DNA of 64,000 nt from Actinophytocola sp044466355 (GCF_044466355.1 NZ_JBITMQ010000005.1:62001-126000), one strand, 5' to 3'. Counted from the first letter of the stretch, positions 22,493-31,766 are shown. Numbers and translations are program-made. Notes: generated by a model not told the origin, from the letters alone.

Positions 22493-23686
22493 ATGACTGC
22501 CGTGAACGACCCGCTGGCCACCGACCTGACTACTCCCGTCACCGACGACGAGATCTTCCGTGCCCACGAGGGCGGCAAGCTGGACATCTCGGTACCGCGG
22601 TCGATCACCGACTCGCGCGCGCTGTCGATCGCCTATACCCCGGGTGTCGCGAAGGTGAGTCGCGCGATCGCCGAGGACGCCTCGCTGGTCGACAAGTACA
22701 CCTGGACCTCCCGCCTCGTCGCCGTCGTCAGCGACGGCACCGCGGTGCTCGGCCTCGGCGACATCGGCGCCCGCGCGTCGCTGCCGGTCATGGAGGGCAA
22801 GGCCGCGCTGTTCAAGACGTTCGGTGGCCTGAACTCGATCCCGCTGGTGCTGGACACCACCGACGTGGACGAGATCGTCGAGACGCTGGTGCGGCTGCGC
22901 CCGTCGTTCGGTGCCGTGAACCTCGAGGACATCGCCGCGCCGCGGTGCTTCGAGCTGGAGAAGCGCGTGATCGAGGCGCTGGACTGCCCGGTCATGCACG
23001 ACGACCAGCACGGCACCGCGATCATCCTGCTCGCCGCGCTGCGTGGCGCGAACACCGTTCGCGACCGGGCGATGGCGGACCAGCGGATCGTCATCGCGGG
23101 CGCCGGCGCCTCCGGTGTGGCCTGTGCGAACATCCTGCTGTCCGCCGGCGCGGGTGACGTGACCGTGCTCGACTCGCGCGGCATCCTGTACGACGGCCGC
23201 GACGGCATGAACCCGGTGAAGGCCGAGCTGGCCACCCGCACGAACAAGGCTGGGCTGCGTGGCGGCATCGCCGAGGCCATGAAGGGCGCCGACGTGTTCG
23301 TCGGCCTGTCCGGCTCGACGATCTCCGAGGACCTGGTCGCGTCGATGGCGCCCAACTCCGCGGTGTTCGCCCTGTCGAACCCGGACCCGGAGATCCTCCC
23401 GGACGTGGCGCGCAAGCACGCCGCGGTCGTGGCCACCGGGCGCAGCGACTTCCCCAACCAGATCAACAACTCGCTGGCCTTCCCCGGTGTGTTCCGCGGC
23501 GCGCTGGACGCGGGGGCGCGACGGATCACCGAGCACATGAAGCTGGCGGCCGCGGAGGCCATCGCGGCGGTCGCCGCGGAGGACCTGTCGGCCGACTACA
23601 TCGTGCCGAGCGGGGTCGACCCGAGGGTCGCGCCGGAGGTGGCGGCGGCGGTGGCCCGTGCCGCGAAGGAAGACGGGGTAGCCTGA
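22493..23686 (+). CDS. NAD(P)-dependent malic enzyme
   Basis: A 397-aa short-form malic enzyme that decarboxylates malate to pyruvate. Visible: AYTPGVAKV (catalytic Tyr region), LGLGDIGARASLPVMEGKAALFK (catalytic Lys), FGAVNLEDIAAPRCFE (metal ligands), VMHDDQHGTAI, the Rossmann GAGASGVACANIL and FALSNPDPE. The ATG at 22493 follows AGGAGGGACGC. Monocistronic, cytoplasmic. Cofactor preference cannot be assigned with confidence. Confidence 0.93.
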   Translation: MTAVNDPLATDLTTPVTDDEIFRAHEGGKLDISVPRSITDSRALSIAYTPGVAKVSRAIAEDASLVDKYTWTSRLVAVVSDGTAVLGLGDIGARASLPVMEGKAALFKTFGGLNSIPLVLDTTDVDEIVETLVRLRPSFGAVNLEDIAAPRCFELEKRVIEALDCPVMHDDQHGTAIILLAALRGANTVRDRAMADQRIVIAGAGASGVACANILLSAGAGDVTVLDSRGILYDGRDGMNPVKAELATRTNKAGLRGGIAEAMKGADVFVGLSGSTISEDLVASMAPNSAVFALSNPDPEILPDVARKHAAVVATGRSDFPNQINNSLAFPGVFRGALDAGARRITEHMKLAAAEAIAAVAAEDLSADYIVPSGVDPRVAPEVAAAVARAAKEDGVA

Positions 23687-23747
23687 GCACCGGCGGGAAG
23701 ATCGGGGTCTGCGCCCGACCCGCCGGCATGCGGGCGGAAGGATGGGC

Positions 23748-26300
23748 GTGGTGGCCGAGCATGTCGTGCGTGCCGGCCCGCTCCCTGGCGAGCGGCTGAC
23801 CGGCGACTCGACGCTGCCCTCGGACGCCCTTCCGCTGGTCGACGTGGTGCAGCCGGGCGAGGAACACGCCGTTCACCTGCTGGACGGCGCGGAGCGGATC
23901 GCCGAGCTCGGCGTGTGGAGCGTCGACGTCGAGGCCAACCGCGCCTACTTCTCCGAAGGCCTGCGCAGGCTGTGCGGATTACCCGACGACTGCACCGTCA
24001 CCGACGTGATGGGTTTGGTGTGCCCCGACGACCAGGCGGTGCTCGGCGAGTTCCGGGCCCGCCTGGCCGTCGGTAGTGGGCCGGTACCGGTCGAGGCCGA
24101 GGTGCGGGACCCGACGGGGACGCGCATCTTCCAGATCCGCGCACACACCGAGGTCGACCAGGACGGCAACCTCCTGCGTGCCACCGGCACGGTCCAGGAC
24201 GTCACGAAGCTCCGGGTCGCCGAGCAGCGGGCGAGCCAGGACCGGCGCCTGTTCGGTGACGCGCAGCGGGTGGCCCGCATGGGCACCTGGGAGTGGAACA
24301 CCGAGACCGGCGAGTGCATGTGGTCGACCATGCTCTACGAGCTGTTCGGCGTCGAGCCGGGCACGCCGATCACCTACACCGACTACCTGAGCCTCGTGCA
24401 CCCCGACGACCGCGCGTGGGTCGACCAGCGGTGGCAGGACCTCGCGGCGACCGGGCGGCCCGTCGAGTGCGAGCACCGGGCGGTGCTGCCGGACGGCTCG
24501 TGGCGCGTCTTCCGCTGTCGCGGGGACGTGATGGACGGCGACCAGGGCCGGTCGGTCATGATCGGCACCGCGCAGGACGTCACCGAGCAGCGGTCCACCG
24601 AGACCCGCATGATGCGCTCGTCGCAGCGGTTCTCCGACCTGGTCGCGATCGCGCCGGTCGGGATCGGGCTGTTCGACGAGTCCGAGCGGCTCGTCGACGC
24701 CAACGACGCGTTGTGCCGCCTGCTGCAGATGGACCTGGAGCGGTTGCGTGGCATAGCGGCCGTCGACCTCACGCACCCCACCGACCGGGGTGCGTCACTG
24801 GTCGCGGGCGTCTCCCGGCGCAACGGTGACACCCGCGCCGGGCAGCGGGTGCTGGTGACGGCATCGGGCAAGGCCGTGTACTGCGAGCTGAACGTGACCG
24901 TGTCGGTCGCCGACGACGGCAAACGGTTCTGGCTCGTGGTGTTCTCCGACGTCACCGAGCGGCGCCGTGCCGCGGAACGCCTGCGCTACCAGGCCACCCA
25001 CGACGAGCTGACCGGGCTGCCCGGCCGCGCCGCGGTGAACGAGCTGCTGGGCCAGCTGCTCGGCGGACCGGACGCGGACAAGGTCGCGCTGCTGTTCTGC
25101 GACGTCGACAACTTCAAGCGGGTCAACGACTCGCTGGGCCACGACGTCGGCGACGAGCTGATCACCGCGCTCGCGCGGCGGCTCGAACGCGGGCTGCCGC
25201 CGTCGTGCACCGCGGGCCGCATGTCCGGCGACGAGTACGTGGTGATCTGCTCGGACGTCGACGAGGTCGGCGGCGTCGAGGCGCTCGCCAACCGTGTCGC
25301 CCAGCTCTTACGCGCGGCGGTGCCGGTACGCGGGCAGCTGCTGCGGGTGTCGGCCACGATCGGTGCGGCCGCGCCGACGGGGCCGGAGACGTCCGCCGCG
25401 GACCTCCTCCGATTCGCCGACGCCGCCATGTTCAACGCGAAACGCCAGGGCACGGGCCGGGTGCAGCTGGCGAGCGAGGCGCTGATCGCGTCGGCCAACA
25501 GCCAGATGATGCTGGAGGGCCAGCTCCGCGACGCGATCACGAACGACGGCCTGGTGTTGCACTACCAGCCGGTCGTCGGCGCCGACGGCACGATTCTGAA
25601 GGCGGAGGCGCTGGTCCGGTGGCCGCACCCGGAGCGCGGGATGCTGCCGCCGAGCGAGTTCCTCCCGGTCGCCGAGCAGGGCGACCTGCTGCGTGAGCTG
25701 GACCGGTGGGTGCTGCGGACGGCGCTGTGCGAGGCGTCGAAGTGGCCGATGATGGCGGGTGGCGTGCTGGGCGCGGAGGTCGGCGTCGCCGTCAACCTGG
25801 CCGGTCTCGTGCCGGGCGACCCCGAGTTCACCGAGATCGTGTCGGCGGCGGTCGCGGAGACCGGCATCGAGTGGGACCGCGTGGTGCTGGAGCTGGTCGA
25901 GACGTCCCTGATCGACCTGCCGTCCCGCAGCCGCCAGGCCATGGCCGAGCTGACCGACCGGGGTGTCCGGTTCGCGGTGGACGACTTCGGCACGGGCTAC
26001 TCGTCGCTGGCGCGCCTGAAGGAACTGCCCGCACAGATCATCAAGATCGACCGCGCGTTCGTGTCCGGCGTGGCCACGGAGGCCGCCGACTTCGCCGTGG
26101 TACGCGCACTGGTCGACATGGCCCGCGCCATGGGCCGCACGTGCGTGGCGGAGGGCGTGGAAACCGACTCCCAGTTCCACGTACTGCGCAGCTTCGGCGT
26201 GGAGGCCTACCAGGGCTGGCTCCTCTCCAAGCCCCTCCCGGCAAAGGAGTTCCGCGAACTCCTCCGCATGGGCCCAGTCCACATCCCAAGAGGCTCCTGA
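23748..26300 (+). CDS. PAS-PAS-PAS-GGDEF-EAL cyclic-di-GMP signalling protein
   Basis: About 850 aa, soluble. Three PAS-like sensors cover residues of roughly 45-160, 175-290 and 295-410. The second is a PAS_3 type (RMGTWEWNTETGECMWS). A GGDEF domain follows with the active loop changed to SGDEY, then an EAL domain with the intact EALVRWPH and DDFGTGYSSL motifs. The phosphodiesterase half looks active; diguanylate cyclase activity is uncertain because Gly1 is Ser and Phe is Tyr. GGAAGG is 6 nt before the GTG at 23748 and directly abuts the ATG at 23742, so I prefer the GTG. Confidence 0.92.
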   Translation: MVAEHVVRAGPLPGERLTGDSTLPSDALPLVDVVQPGEEHAVHLLDGAERIAELGVWSVDVEANRAYFSEGLRRLCGLPDDCTVTDVMGLVCPDDQAVLGEFRARLAVGSGPVPVEAEVRDPTGTRIFQIRAHTEVDQDGNLLRATGTVQDVTKLRVAEQRASQDRRLFGDAQRVARMGTWEWNTETGECMWSTMLYELFGVEPGTPITYTDYLSLVHPDDRAWVDQRWQDLAATGRPVECEHRAVLPDGSWRVFRCRGDVMDGDQGRSVMIGTAQDVTEQRSTETRMMRSSQRFSDLVAIAPVGIGLFDESERLVDANDALCRLLQMDLERLRGIAAVDLTHPTDRGASLVAGVSRRNGDTRAGQRVLVTASGKAVYCELNVTVSVADDGKRFWLVVFSDVTERRRAAERLRYQATHDELTGLPGRAAVNELLGQLLGGPDADKVALLFCDVDNFKRVNDSLGHDVGDELITALARRLERGLPPSCTAGRMSGDEYVVICSDVDEVGGVEALANRVAQLLRAAVPVRGQLLRVSATIGAAAPTGPETSAADLLRFADAAMFNAKRQGTGRVQLASEALIASANSQMMLEGQLRDAITNDGLVLHYQPVVGADGTILKAEALVRWPHPERGMLPPSEFLPVAEQGDLLRELDRWVLRTALCEASKWPMMAGGVLGAEVGVAVNLAGLVPGDPEFTEIVSAAVAETGIEWDRVVLELVETSLIDLPSRSRQAMAELTDRGVRFAVDDFGTGYSSLARLKELPAQIIKIDRAFVSGVATEAADFAVVRALVDMARAMGRTCVAEGVETDSQFHVLRSFGVEAYQGWLLSKPLPAKEFRELLRMGPVHIPRGS

Positions 26301-26315
26301 CCCCAGGAGAACCCC

Positions 26316-26755
26316 GCGAGTCGCGCTCGCGCACATACCGAGTTGTGTGTTTCGTGCTGGGTTCGGCTTGCGGTAGGTGCATGAAACCGACAACTCGTTG
26401 TGTGCGAACGCGCGACTCGCGAGGTTAGGGGACCGCGAGTCGCGCGTTCGGGCATCGCGAGTCGCGTTCGCGTGCATGCCGAGTTGTGTGTTTTGTGCTG
26501 GGGTTGGGGTTGCGGTGGGTGCATGAAACCGACATCTCGTTGTGTGTGGGCGCGCGACTCGCGAGGTTAGGGGACCGCGAGTCGCGCGTTCGGGCATCGC
26601 GAGTCGCGTTCGCGTGCGTATCGAGTTGTGTGTTTTGTGCTGGGGTTGGGTTGCGGTAGGTGCACGAAATTGACAACTCGTTGTGTGTGGGCGCGCGACT
26701 CGCGGTGTTTGGGGGCGTGACTCGTTGTGTTCTGGGGCGTGACTCGCGGGGTTTG
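26316..26755. repeat. Three-unit ~141-bp tandem repeat with strong inverted repeats
   Basis: Units begin near 26316, 26458 and 26600. The anchor GAGTTGTGTGTT recurs at 26340, 26481 and 26623 (periods 141 and 142). Each unit contains GCGAGTCGCG palindromes. Unit 1-2 carries a perfect 17-bp inverted repeat (CGAACGCGCGACTCGCG at 26405-26421 with its complement at 26434-26450). GAGTTGT and ACAACTC form a second stem within units. The third unit is diverged and decays into GTGACTCG repeats. GC3-like coding signal is absent, so this is a structured non-coding array filling the gap between the GGDEF-EAL gene and the transporter operon. Confidence 0.85.
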
Positions 26756-26836
26756 GTGACGATCTGGTTACGCTACTCCGAATGGGTGAGTTTGTGGGGG
26801 GCGGATGGGTTAGTCGAAGTGTGGGATGACCTGCCG

Positions 26837-26859
26837 TTGTCGGTGTATCGGGCTAAGGT
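26837..26859 (+). promoter_or_regulatory. PafBC/RecA-NDp-type promoter of the osmoprotectant operon (candidate)
   Basis: TTGTCGGTG at 26837-26845, exactly 8 nt, TAAGGT at 26854-26859: a full match to tTGTCRgtg-N8-TAnnnT, about 54 bp before the GTG of the ATPase gene. No other good promoter is visible between the repeat array and the gene. Confidence 0.7.
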
Positions 26860-26912
26860 CGGGCGACCTACGGCCCGAAGGTGGCCGTCTCGATCTGAGG
26901 AGTTTCGGGGCA

Positions 26913-28004
26913 GTGATCGAGTTCAAGGCCGTGACCAAGCGGTACCCCGACGGGACGGTCGCGGTCGACAACCTCGACCTCGTCGTCGACGCGGGGAAGA
27001 TCACGGTGTTCGTCGGGCCGTCCGGCTGCGGCAAGACCACCTCCCTGCGCATGATCAACCGGATGATCGACCCGACCGGTGGCACGATCCTGTTGGACGG
27101 CAAGGATATCCGTGACTCCGACCCGCCGTTGTTGCGGCGCGGCATCGGTTACGTCATCCAGCACGCGGGTTTGTTCCCGCACCGCACGGTCCTCGACAAC
27201 GTCGCGACCGTCCCCCTGCTGACCGGCAAGAGCAAGCGCGACGCCCGCACCCGCGCCGCCGAGCTGCTCGAGCTGGTCGGCCTGCCGCCCGAGATGGGCA
27301 GGCGGTACCCGGTTCAGCTCTCCGGCGGTCAGCAGCAGCGGGTCGGGGTCGCCCGCGCGCTCGCCGCCGACCCGCCCGTGCTGCTGATGGACGAGCCGTT
27401 CTCCGCGGTCGACCCGATCGTGCGTGACGACCTGCAGCAGCAGCTGCTGCGCCTGCAGTCCGAGCTGGACAAGACGATCGTGTTCGTCACCCACGACATC
27501 GACGAGGCCATCAAGCTCGGCGACAAGGTCGCGGTGTTCCGCGTCGGCGGCAGGCTCGCGCAGTACGCGACGCCGTCGGAGCTGCTCGCGAAGCCCGCCG
27601 ACGACTTCGTGTCGTCCTTCGTCGGCCGCGACCGCGGCTACCGCGCGCTCGGTTTCCTCACCGCGACCGGTGTGCCGATCGGCCCCGTCGACACGGTGAA
27701 GGAAGGCGAGAGGCCCGAAGGCGGCGGCTGGGCCGTGGTCGTCGACGAGCGGAACCGCCCGCTCGGCTGGCTCGACGGATCGTCCACTTCGGACGAAGTG
27801 GTGTCCGGCGGCTCACTGTACGAAGTGGACGGTGCGGCGGGTACCGCCGGCTCGCTGCGCAACGCGCTCGACGCCGCACTCAGCTCACCGGCCGGGGTCG
27901 GCATCGCGGTCGACGCCGACGGCGCGGTCGCGGGCAGCGTCCAGGCGGAGGCCGTGCTCGACGCGCTCGCGAAGGCGCGACGGACCGGTGAGGTGCCCGC
28001 GTGA
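26913..28004 (+). CDS. Osmoprotectant (glycine betaine/choline-type) ABC transporter ATPase
   Basis: A 363-aa ATPase of the OpuCA/ProV type. Walker A VGPSGCGKTTS, Q-loop YVIQHAGLFPHRTV, signature LSGGQQQRVGVARAL, Walker B LLMDEPFSAVDP and switch FVTHDIDEAI. The C-terminal 120 residues form a regulatory tail in the place of CBS domains. GTG start at 26913. It overlaps the permease gene (GTGA). First gene of a four-gene operon: ATPase, two permeases, binding lipoprotein. Confidence 0.93.
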   Translation: MIEFKAVTKRYPDGTVAVDNLDLVVDAGKITVFVGPSGCGKTTSLRMINRMIDPTGGTILLDGKDIRDSDPPLLRRGIGYVIQHAGLFPHRTVLDNVATVPLLTGKSKRDARTRAAELLELVGLPPEMGRRYPVQLSGGQQQRVGVARALAADPPVLLMDEPFSAVDPIVRDDLQQQLLRLQSELDKTIVFVTHDIDEAIKLGDKVAVFRVGGRLAQYATPSELLAKPADDFVSSFVGRDRGYRALGFLTATGVPIGPVDTVKEGERPEGGGWAVVVDERNRPLGWLDGSSTSDEVVSGGSLYEVDGAAGTAGSLRNALDAALSSPAGVGIAVDADGAVAGSVQAEAVLDALAKARRTGEVPA

Positions 28005-28669
28005 ACGTCGACTGGCCGTGGCCGTGGCTACCGCGCAACGTCGACAAGATCGCCGAGGCCACAGGTGAGCACCTGTACCTGGCGCTGCTCCCGGTGCTGG
28101 CGGGCCTGCTCATCTCGATCCCGCTCGGCTGGGCCGCGAGCCGGTGGCCCGCCGTGCGGCTGGTGCTCGTGCCACTCGCCGGCGTGCTGTACACGATCCC
28201 GTCGCTGGCCCTGATCACGCTGGTGCCGCTGCTGCTCGGCACGAAGATCATCGACCCGCTGAACGTGCAGGTGCCGCTCGCGATCTACACGATCGCGCTG
28301 CTGGTCCGCTCGGTCACCGACGCGCTGCTCGCCGTGCCGGGTGAGGTCACCGCCGCCGCGACCGCGATCGGATACCGCCCCGCCAAACGGTTCCTGTCCG
28401 TCGAGCTGCCGCTCGCGATCCCGGTGATCGTGGCGGGGCTGCGGGTCGCGGCGGTGTCGGCGATGAGCCTGACGGCGGTCGGCGCGCTGATCGGCATCGG
28501 CGGGCTCGGCGGCCTGATCACCGAGGGCTTCCGGCGCAACAACGCGGTCGAGATGGTCGTCGCGATCGCGCTGATCCTCGTCATCGCGCTGATCATTGAC
28601 GCGCTGCTGCTGCTGGCGGGCAAGGTCATCACGCCGTGGACACGCGCACGGCAGGGGGCGACGAAGTGA
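28001..28669 (+). CDS. Osmoprotectant ABC transporter permease (first)
   Basis: A 222-aa OpuCB/ProW-type permease with about five membrane helices. The EAA-loop region is AIGYRPAKRFLSVELPLAIPVIVAGLRVA. GTGA overlaps at both ends couple its translation to both neighbours. Confidence 0.9.
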   Translation: MNVDWPWPWLPRNVDKIAEATGEHLYLALLPVLAGLLISIPLGWAASRWPAVRLVLVPLAGVLYTIPSLALITLVPLLLGTKIIDPLNVQVPLAIYTIALLVRSVTDALLAVPGEVTAAATAIGYRPAKRFLSVELPLAIPVIVAGLRVAAVSAMSLTAVGALIGIGGLGGLITEGFRRNNAVEMVVAIALILVIALIIDALLLLAGKVITPWTRARQGATK

Positions 28670-29403
28670 ACTCCGCACTGAACTGGTTGTTCGACCCGGC
28701 CCACTGGTCCGGCCCGACCGGCATCCCGGCCCGGCTCGTGGAACACCTCGGGTACACGGCGTTGACGGTGCTGGTCGCGGCGGCGATCGCGGTACCGCTC
28801 GGCGCGGTCATCGGCCACACCGGACGTGGCACGTTCCTCGTCGCGGGCCTGTCCAACGGGCTGCGGGCGCTGCCCGAGCTGGGTCTGCTGACGCTGCTGG
28901 TGCTGCTGACCTACGTCGGCCTGCTGCCCGTGGTGATCTCGCTGGTGATCCTGGCGCTGCCGCCGATCCTCGCGGGCACGTACGCGGGCGTCCGCAACGT
29001 CGACGGGTCCGTTGTGGACGCGGCACGGGGCATGGGCATGCGTGGTTCGACGGTGTTGCGGAAGGTGGAGCTGCCCAACGCGCTCCCGCTGATCCTCGGC
29101 GGTATCCGTTCCGCGACGCTGCAGGTGATCGCGACCGCGACGATCGCCGCGTACGTCGGGCTCGGCGGGCTGGGCCGGTTCGTCATCGACGGCAACAACT
29201 CGGGCGCGGGGTCCCCCAACGGATACCCGCAGATGGCGGCGGGCGCGATCGTGATCGCGGCGCTCGCGCTGGTGGTCGAGGGCGTGCTGGAGGTCGTGCA
29301 GCGCGTCGCGGTGTCACCGGGTCTGCGCAACGCGGCCACGAGGAAGCGCACCGCGCGCATCTGGCGCAAGCCGACCCCGGATTTGGTAGGTAGGTCCACG
29401 TGA
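28666..29403 (+). CDS. Osmoprotectant ABC transporter permease (second)
   Basis: A 245-aa permease paralogous to the preceding one: GMGMRGSTVLRKVELPNALPLILGGIRSATLQ is the coupling region, and about six hydrophobic segments are seen. It starts at the GTG inside the previous stop. The Arg/Lys-rich C-terminal tail (RKRTARIWRKP) is cytoplasmic. With the first permease it forms the heterodimeric pore. Confidence 0.9.
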   Translation: MNSALNWLFDPAHWSGPTGIPARLVEHLGYTALTVLVAAAIAVPLGAVIGHTGRGTFLVAGLSNGLRALPELGLLTLLVLLTYVGLLPVVISLVILALPPILAGTYAGVRNVDGSVVDAARGMGMRGSTVLRKVELPNALPLILGGIRSATLQVIATATIAAYVGLGGLGRFVIDGNNSGAGSPNGYPQMAAGAIVIAALALVVEGVLEVVQRVAVSPGLRNAATRKRTARIWRKPTPDLVGRST

Positions 29404-29414
29404 GGAGACACAGG

Positions 29415-30329
29415 ATGAAACGCGTTATCGCCGGTGTGGCGACGGCCCTGGCGGCGACGCTGGCCGTTTCCGCGTGTGGCGGCTCCGGTGACCCGCTGGC
29501 CGAGGACACGCCCACGGGCGGCGGTTCCGGCGACAGCATCACGGTCGGCTCGGCGAACTTCCCGGAGAGCCAGCTGCTCGCCGAGATCTACGCCCAGGCA
29601 CTCGAGGCCAAGGGGGTCACGGTCGAGCGCCAGCACGACCTCGGCAGCCGCGAGAAGTACATGGACGGGCTCAAGGACGGGTCGATCGACCTGATCCCCG
29701 AGTACACGGGTGTGCTGCTGCAGTTCTTCAACAAGGAGGCCCCGGAGGTCGAGTCCGAGGAGGTGTACGCGGCGCTGCCCGCGGCGCTGCCGGAGAACCT
29801 CACCGTGCTGGACAAGGCCGAGGCGGAGGACAAGGACGCGATCGTCGTCACCAGGGAGACGGCGGACAAGTGGAGCCTGAAGTCCATCGACGACCTGGTG
29901 CCGCACTGCGGTGAGGTCGTCTTCGGCGGGCCGCCGGAGATCCAGGAGCGCGCGGACGGCATCCCGGGCATCAAGGAGACCTACAACTGCACGTTCAAGA
30001 GCTTCACCGCGCTGGAGCCGGGCGCCATCACCACGAAGGCGCTGCTCGACGGCACGGTGCAGGCCGCCGACATCTTCACCACGGACGCCGCCATCGAGGC
30101 GAACGACCTGGTGGTGCTGGAGGACCCGAAGAACAACTTCGCCGCGCAGAACGTCGTCCCGCTGATCAACAAGGACAAGGCGAGTGACACGGTGAAGGAG
30201 ACCCTGAACGCCGTCTCGGCCAAGCTCGACACGAAGACCCTGCTGGAGCTGAACGCCGCGCTGAACGCCCCGGACAAGCCGGAGTACGCGGACGTCGCGA
30301 AGGACTGGCTGTCCAAGGCAGGCCTGTAA
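29415..30329 (+). CDS. Osmoprotectant ABC transporter substrate-binding lipoprotein
   Basis: A 304-aa OpuAC/OpuCC-type lipoprotein. Signal peptide with lipobox VSAC (Cys21), then SITVGSANFPESQLLAEIYAQAL and IPEYTGVLL, typical of choline/betaine-binding proteins. The ATG at 29415 has GAGGAG 8-9 nt upstream. A GTG at 29400, overlapping the permease stop, would add 5 residues. Last gene of the operon; followed by a strong terminator. Confidence 0.92.
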   Translation: MKRVIAGVATALAATLAVSACGGSGDPLAEDTPTGGGSGDSITVGSANFPESQLLAEIYAQALEAKGVTVERQHDLGSREKYMDGLKDGSIDLIPEYTGVLLQFFNKEAPEVESEEVYAALPAALPENLTVLDKAEAEDKDAIVVTRETADKWSLKSIDDLVPHCGEVVFGGPPEIQERADGIPGIKETYNCTFKSFTALEPGAITTKALLDGTVQAADIFTTDAAIEANDLVVLEDPKNNFAAQNVVPLINKDKASDTVKETLNAVSAKLDTKTLLELNAALNAPDKPEYADVAKDWLSKAGL

Positions 30330-30336
30330 GAACGAC

Positions 30337-30369
30337 CTCGGAGGGCGCCTCCCCAGGGCGCCCTCCGAG
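30337..30369. terminator. Intrinsic terminator after the osmoprotectant operon
   Basis: Perfect 13-bp stem CTCGGAGGGCGCC / GGCGCCCTCCGAG with a 7-nt loop, 7 bp after the lipoprotein stop. Confidence 0.85.
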
Positions 30370-30410
30370 TGATCACCGCACGTGCCAGACCGTGCGGCGG
30401 CGTCGTGTCA

Positions 30411-31643
30411 TCACGGGTTGACCTGCCAGTGGTAGTTGAGCCGGTACTGGCCGCCGAAGCCGTCGTAGGTCAGCGAGCGGGTCGGCAGGCGGTAGTCGGT
30501 CCAGCCGTAGTGCGACGCGCTCGTGTACATGAACTCGTACGGGCTGGGCAGATCCACCCGGACGGTCTTCGGCGCGAACACGTCGTCGTTGAACAGGTTG
30601 GCCAGCCACTCGAAGAACCCGCCGATCAGCCAGGCGATCGCCTCGCCGATCGCTTCGGCGAACGACGTGCCGAGCCAACCCTCCAGCACGCCGACGATCC
30701 ACTCGACGATGACCTCGACGACCTTGTCGCGGACGGTGAGCCAGACGTCGCGGATCGCCTGGGCGAACCCGCCGCCGTCGTCGATCTCGGCGAGCATGAT
30801 CACGCCGTAGTAGGTGCGCGGCCACTCGCCGGACGTGGTGAGGTCGTGGTGGGAGTGCAGCAGGCCGGGGGCGGGGTAGGACTTGACCGTGCCGTCGTTG
30901 AAGTGGCCGACGGTCTGCGGGCTGACGGGCCGGGTCCTGCCGCGGTGGTCGAGCGACATGCCGCCGACGTCGATCCGGTCGGCGTTGACCCACTCCCAGA
31001 AGTCCGGACCGGTCTCGTCGACGCACACCACCCGGTCGATGCGCAGGTCCAGGCTGGACAGTTGCGGGAACGGCAGCTTGACACCGATCGTCCTGGCGTA
31101 GTCGATCGCCCGCTTCTCCTCCGCTTCGTGCTGCGCCTTCATCTCGTCCGCGCGCGCCTGCAGCCGGTCCGCCAGCGCCTTGGCGTCGAACTTGACGTAC
31201 TCGGACGTGAACACGTTGCCGAACCCGAGGGACGCGTACTTCTCCGGGTCGATCTCGGCGTACTGGCCGAAGTTCTCCTGCCGCGCCTTCGGGTCTTCGA
31301 GCATCTGCTTGGCGGAGGTGACCACTCGCTTCTGGTACTCCTCCGACAGGCTCAGGACGCCCTGGCGCAGGTTCTCCTCGACGCTGCCCTGTTCGTACTG
31401 CCGCGCGGGGTCGGCGGCGACCACGGCCATGGAGTACCGCAGGGCATGACCGGCCTCGGTCATGATCGAGGCGAGCTCCGGGTAGGCGATCTTGCCCACG
31501 GGGTCAGCCGGCGGGTACTCCTCGGCGGCCGCGGTCGGGGGGAGCAGGGCCGCGGTGAGCGCGGTGACCGTGGCCGCCACGATCACCGGCACGCGTAACC
31601 GTGATCGTACTGTCATGTGTTGCGGGTATCTGGCCGTACGCAT
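30411..31643 (-). CDS. Secreted protein of unknown function
   Basis: About 410 aa; I do not recognise the family. The start is the ATG at 31643 (MRTARYPQHMTVRSRLR), which has AGGAAGGAAG upstream. The ATG at 31616 lacks a site. The signal peptide ends near TAAAEEYP. The mature region has a Lys/Glu-rich helical segment (about 110-190) and a central block HSHHDLTTSGEWPRTYYGV. A hydrophobic helical stretch follows (EVIVEWIVGVLEGWLG, AIGEAIAWLIGGFFEWLANLF), like a membrane-inserting hairpin, with an aromatic C terminus. It is divergent from a SARP regulator, which may control it. Confidence 0.6.
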   Translation of the reverse strand: MRTARYPQHMTVRSRLRVPVIVAATVTALTAALLPPTAAAEEYPPADPVGKIAYPELASIMTEAGHALRYSMAVVAADPARQYEQGSVEENLRQGVLSLSEEYQKRVVTSAKQMLEDPKARQENFGQYAEIDPEKYASLGFGNVFTSEYVKFDAKALADRLQARADEMKAQHEAEEKRAIDYARTIGVKLPFPQLSSLDLRIDRVVCVDETGPDFWEWVNADRIDVGGMSLDHRGRTRPVSPQTVGHFNDGTVKSYPAPGLLHSHHDLTTSGEWPRTYYGVIMLAEIDDGGGFAQAIRDVWLTVRDKVVEVIVEWIVGVLEGWLGTSFAEAIGEAIAWLIGGFFEWLANLFNDDVFAPKTVRVDLPSPYEFMYTSASHYGWTDYRLPTRSLTYDGFGGQYRLNYHWQVNP

Positions 31644-31766
31644 GATCTTCCTTCCTCGTGAGGTGCGGCCGGCAGCCGCGCCATGGACAGGAGTACCGAT
31701 CCGAGGCTGCGCACCGGTTGTCCGCGGGCTGCGGCTAGGCTGCGGCGCCTGAATGGGGTGCGGGAC

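Noticed and set aside
26316..26755. CRISPR array
   Set aside because: Units are 141 bp with no short identical repeats separated by unique spacers, and no cas genes are near.
31703..31745. PafBC-type promoter for the SARP gene (TTGTCC...TAGGCT)
   Set aside because: The fourth to sixth bases deviate (TTGTCC) and the spacer is not 8 nt.
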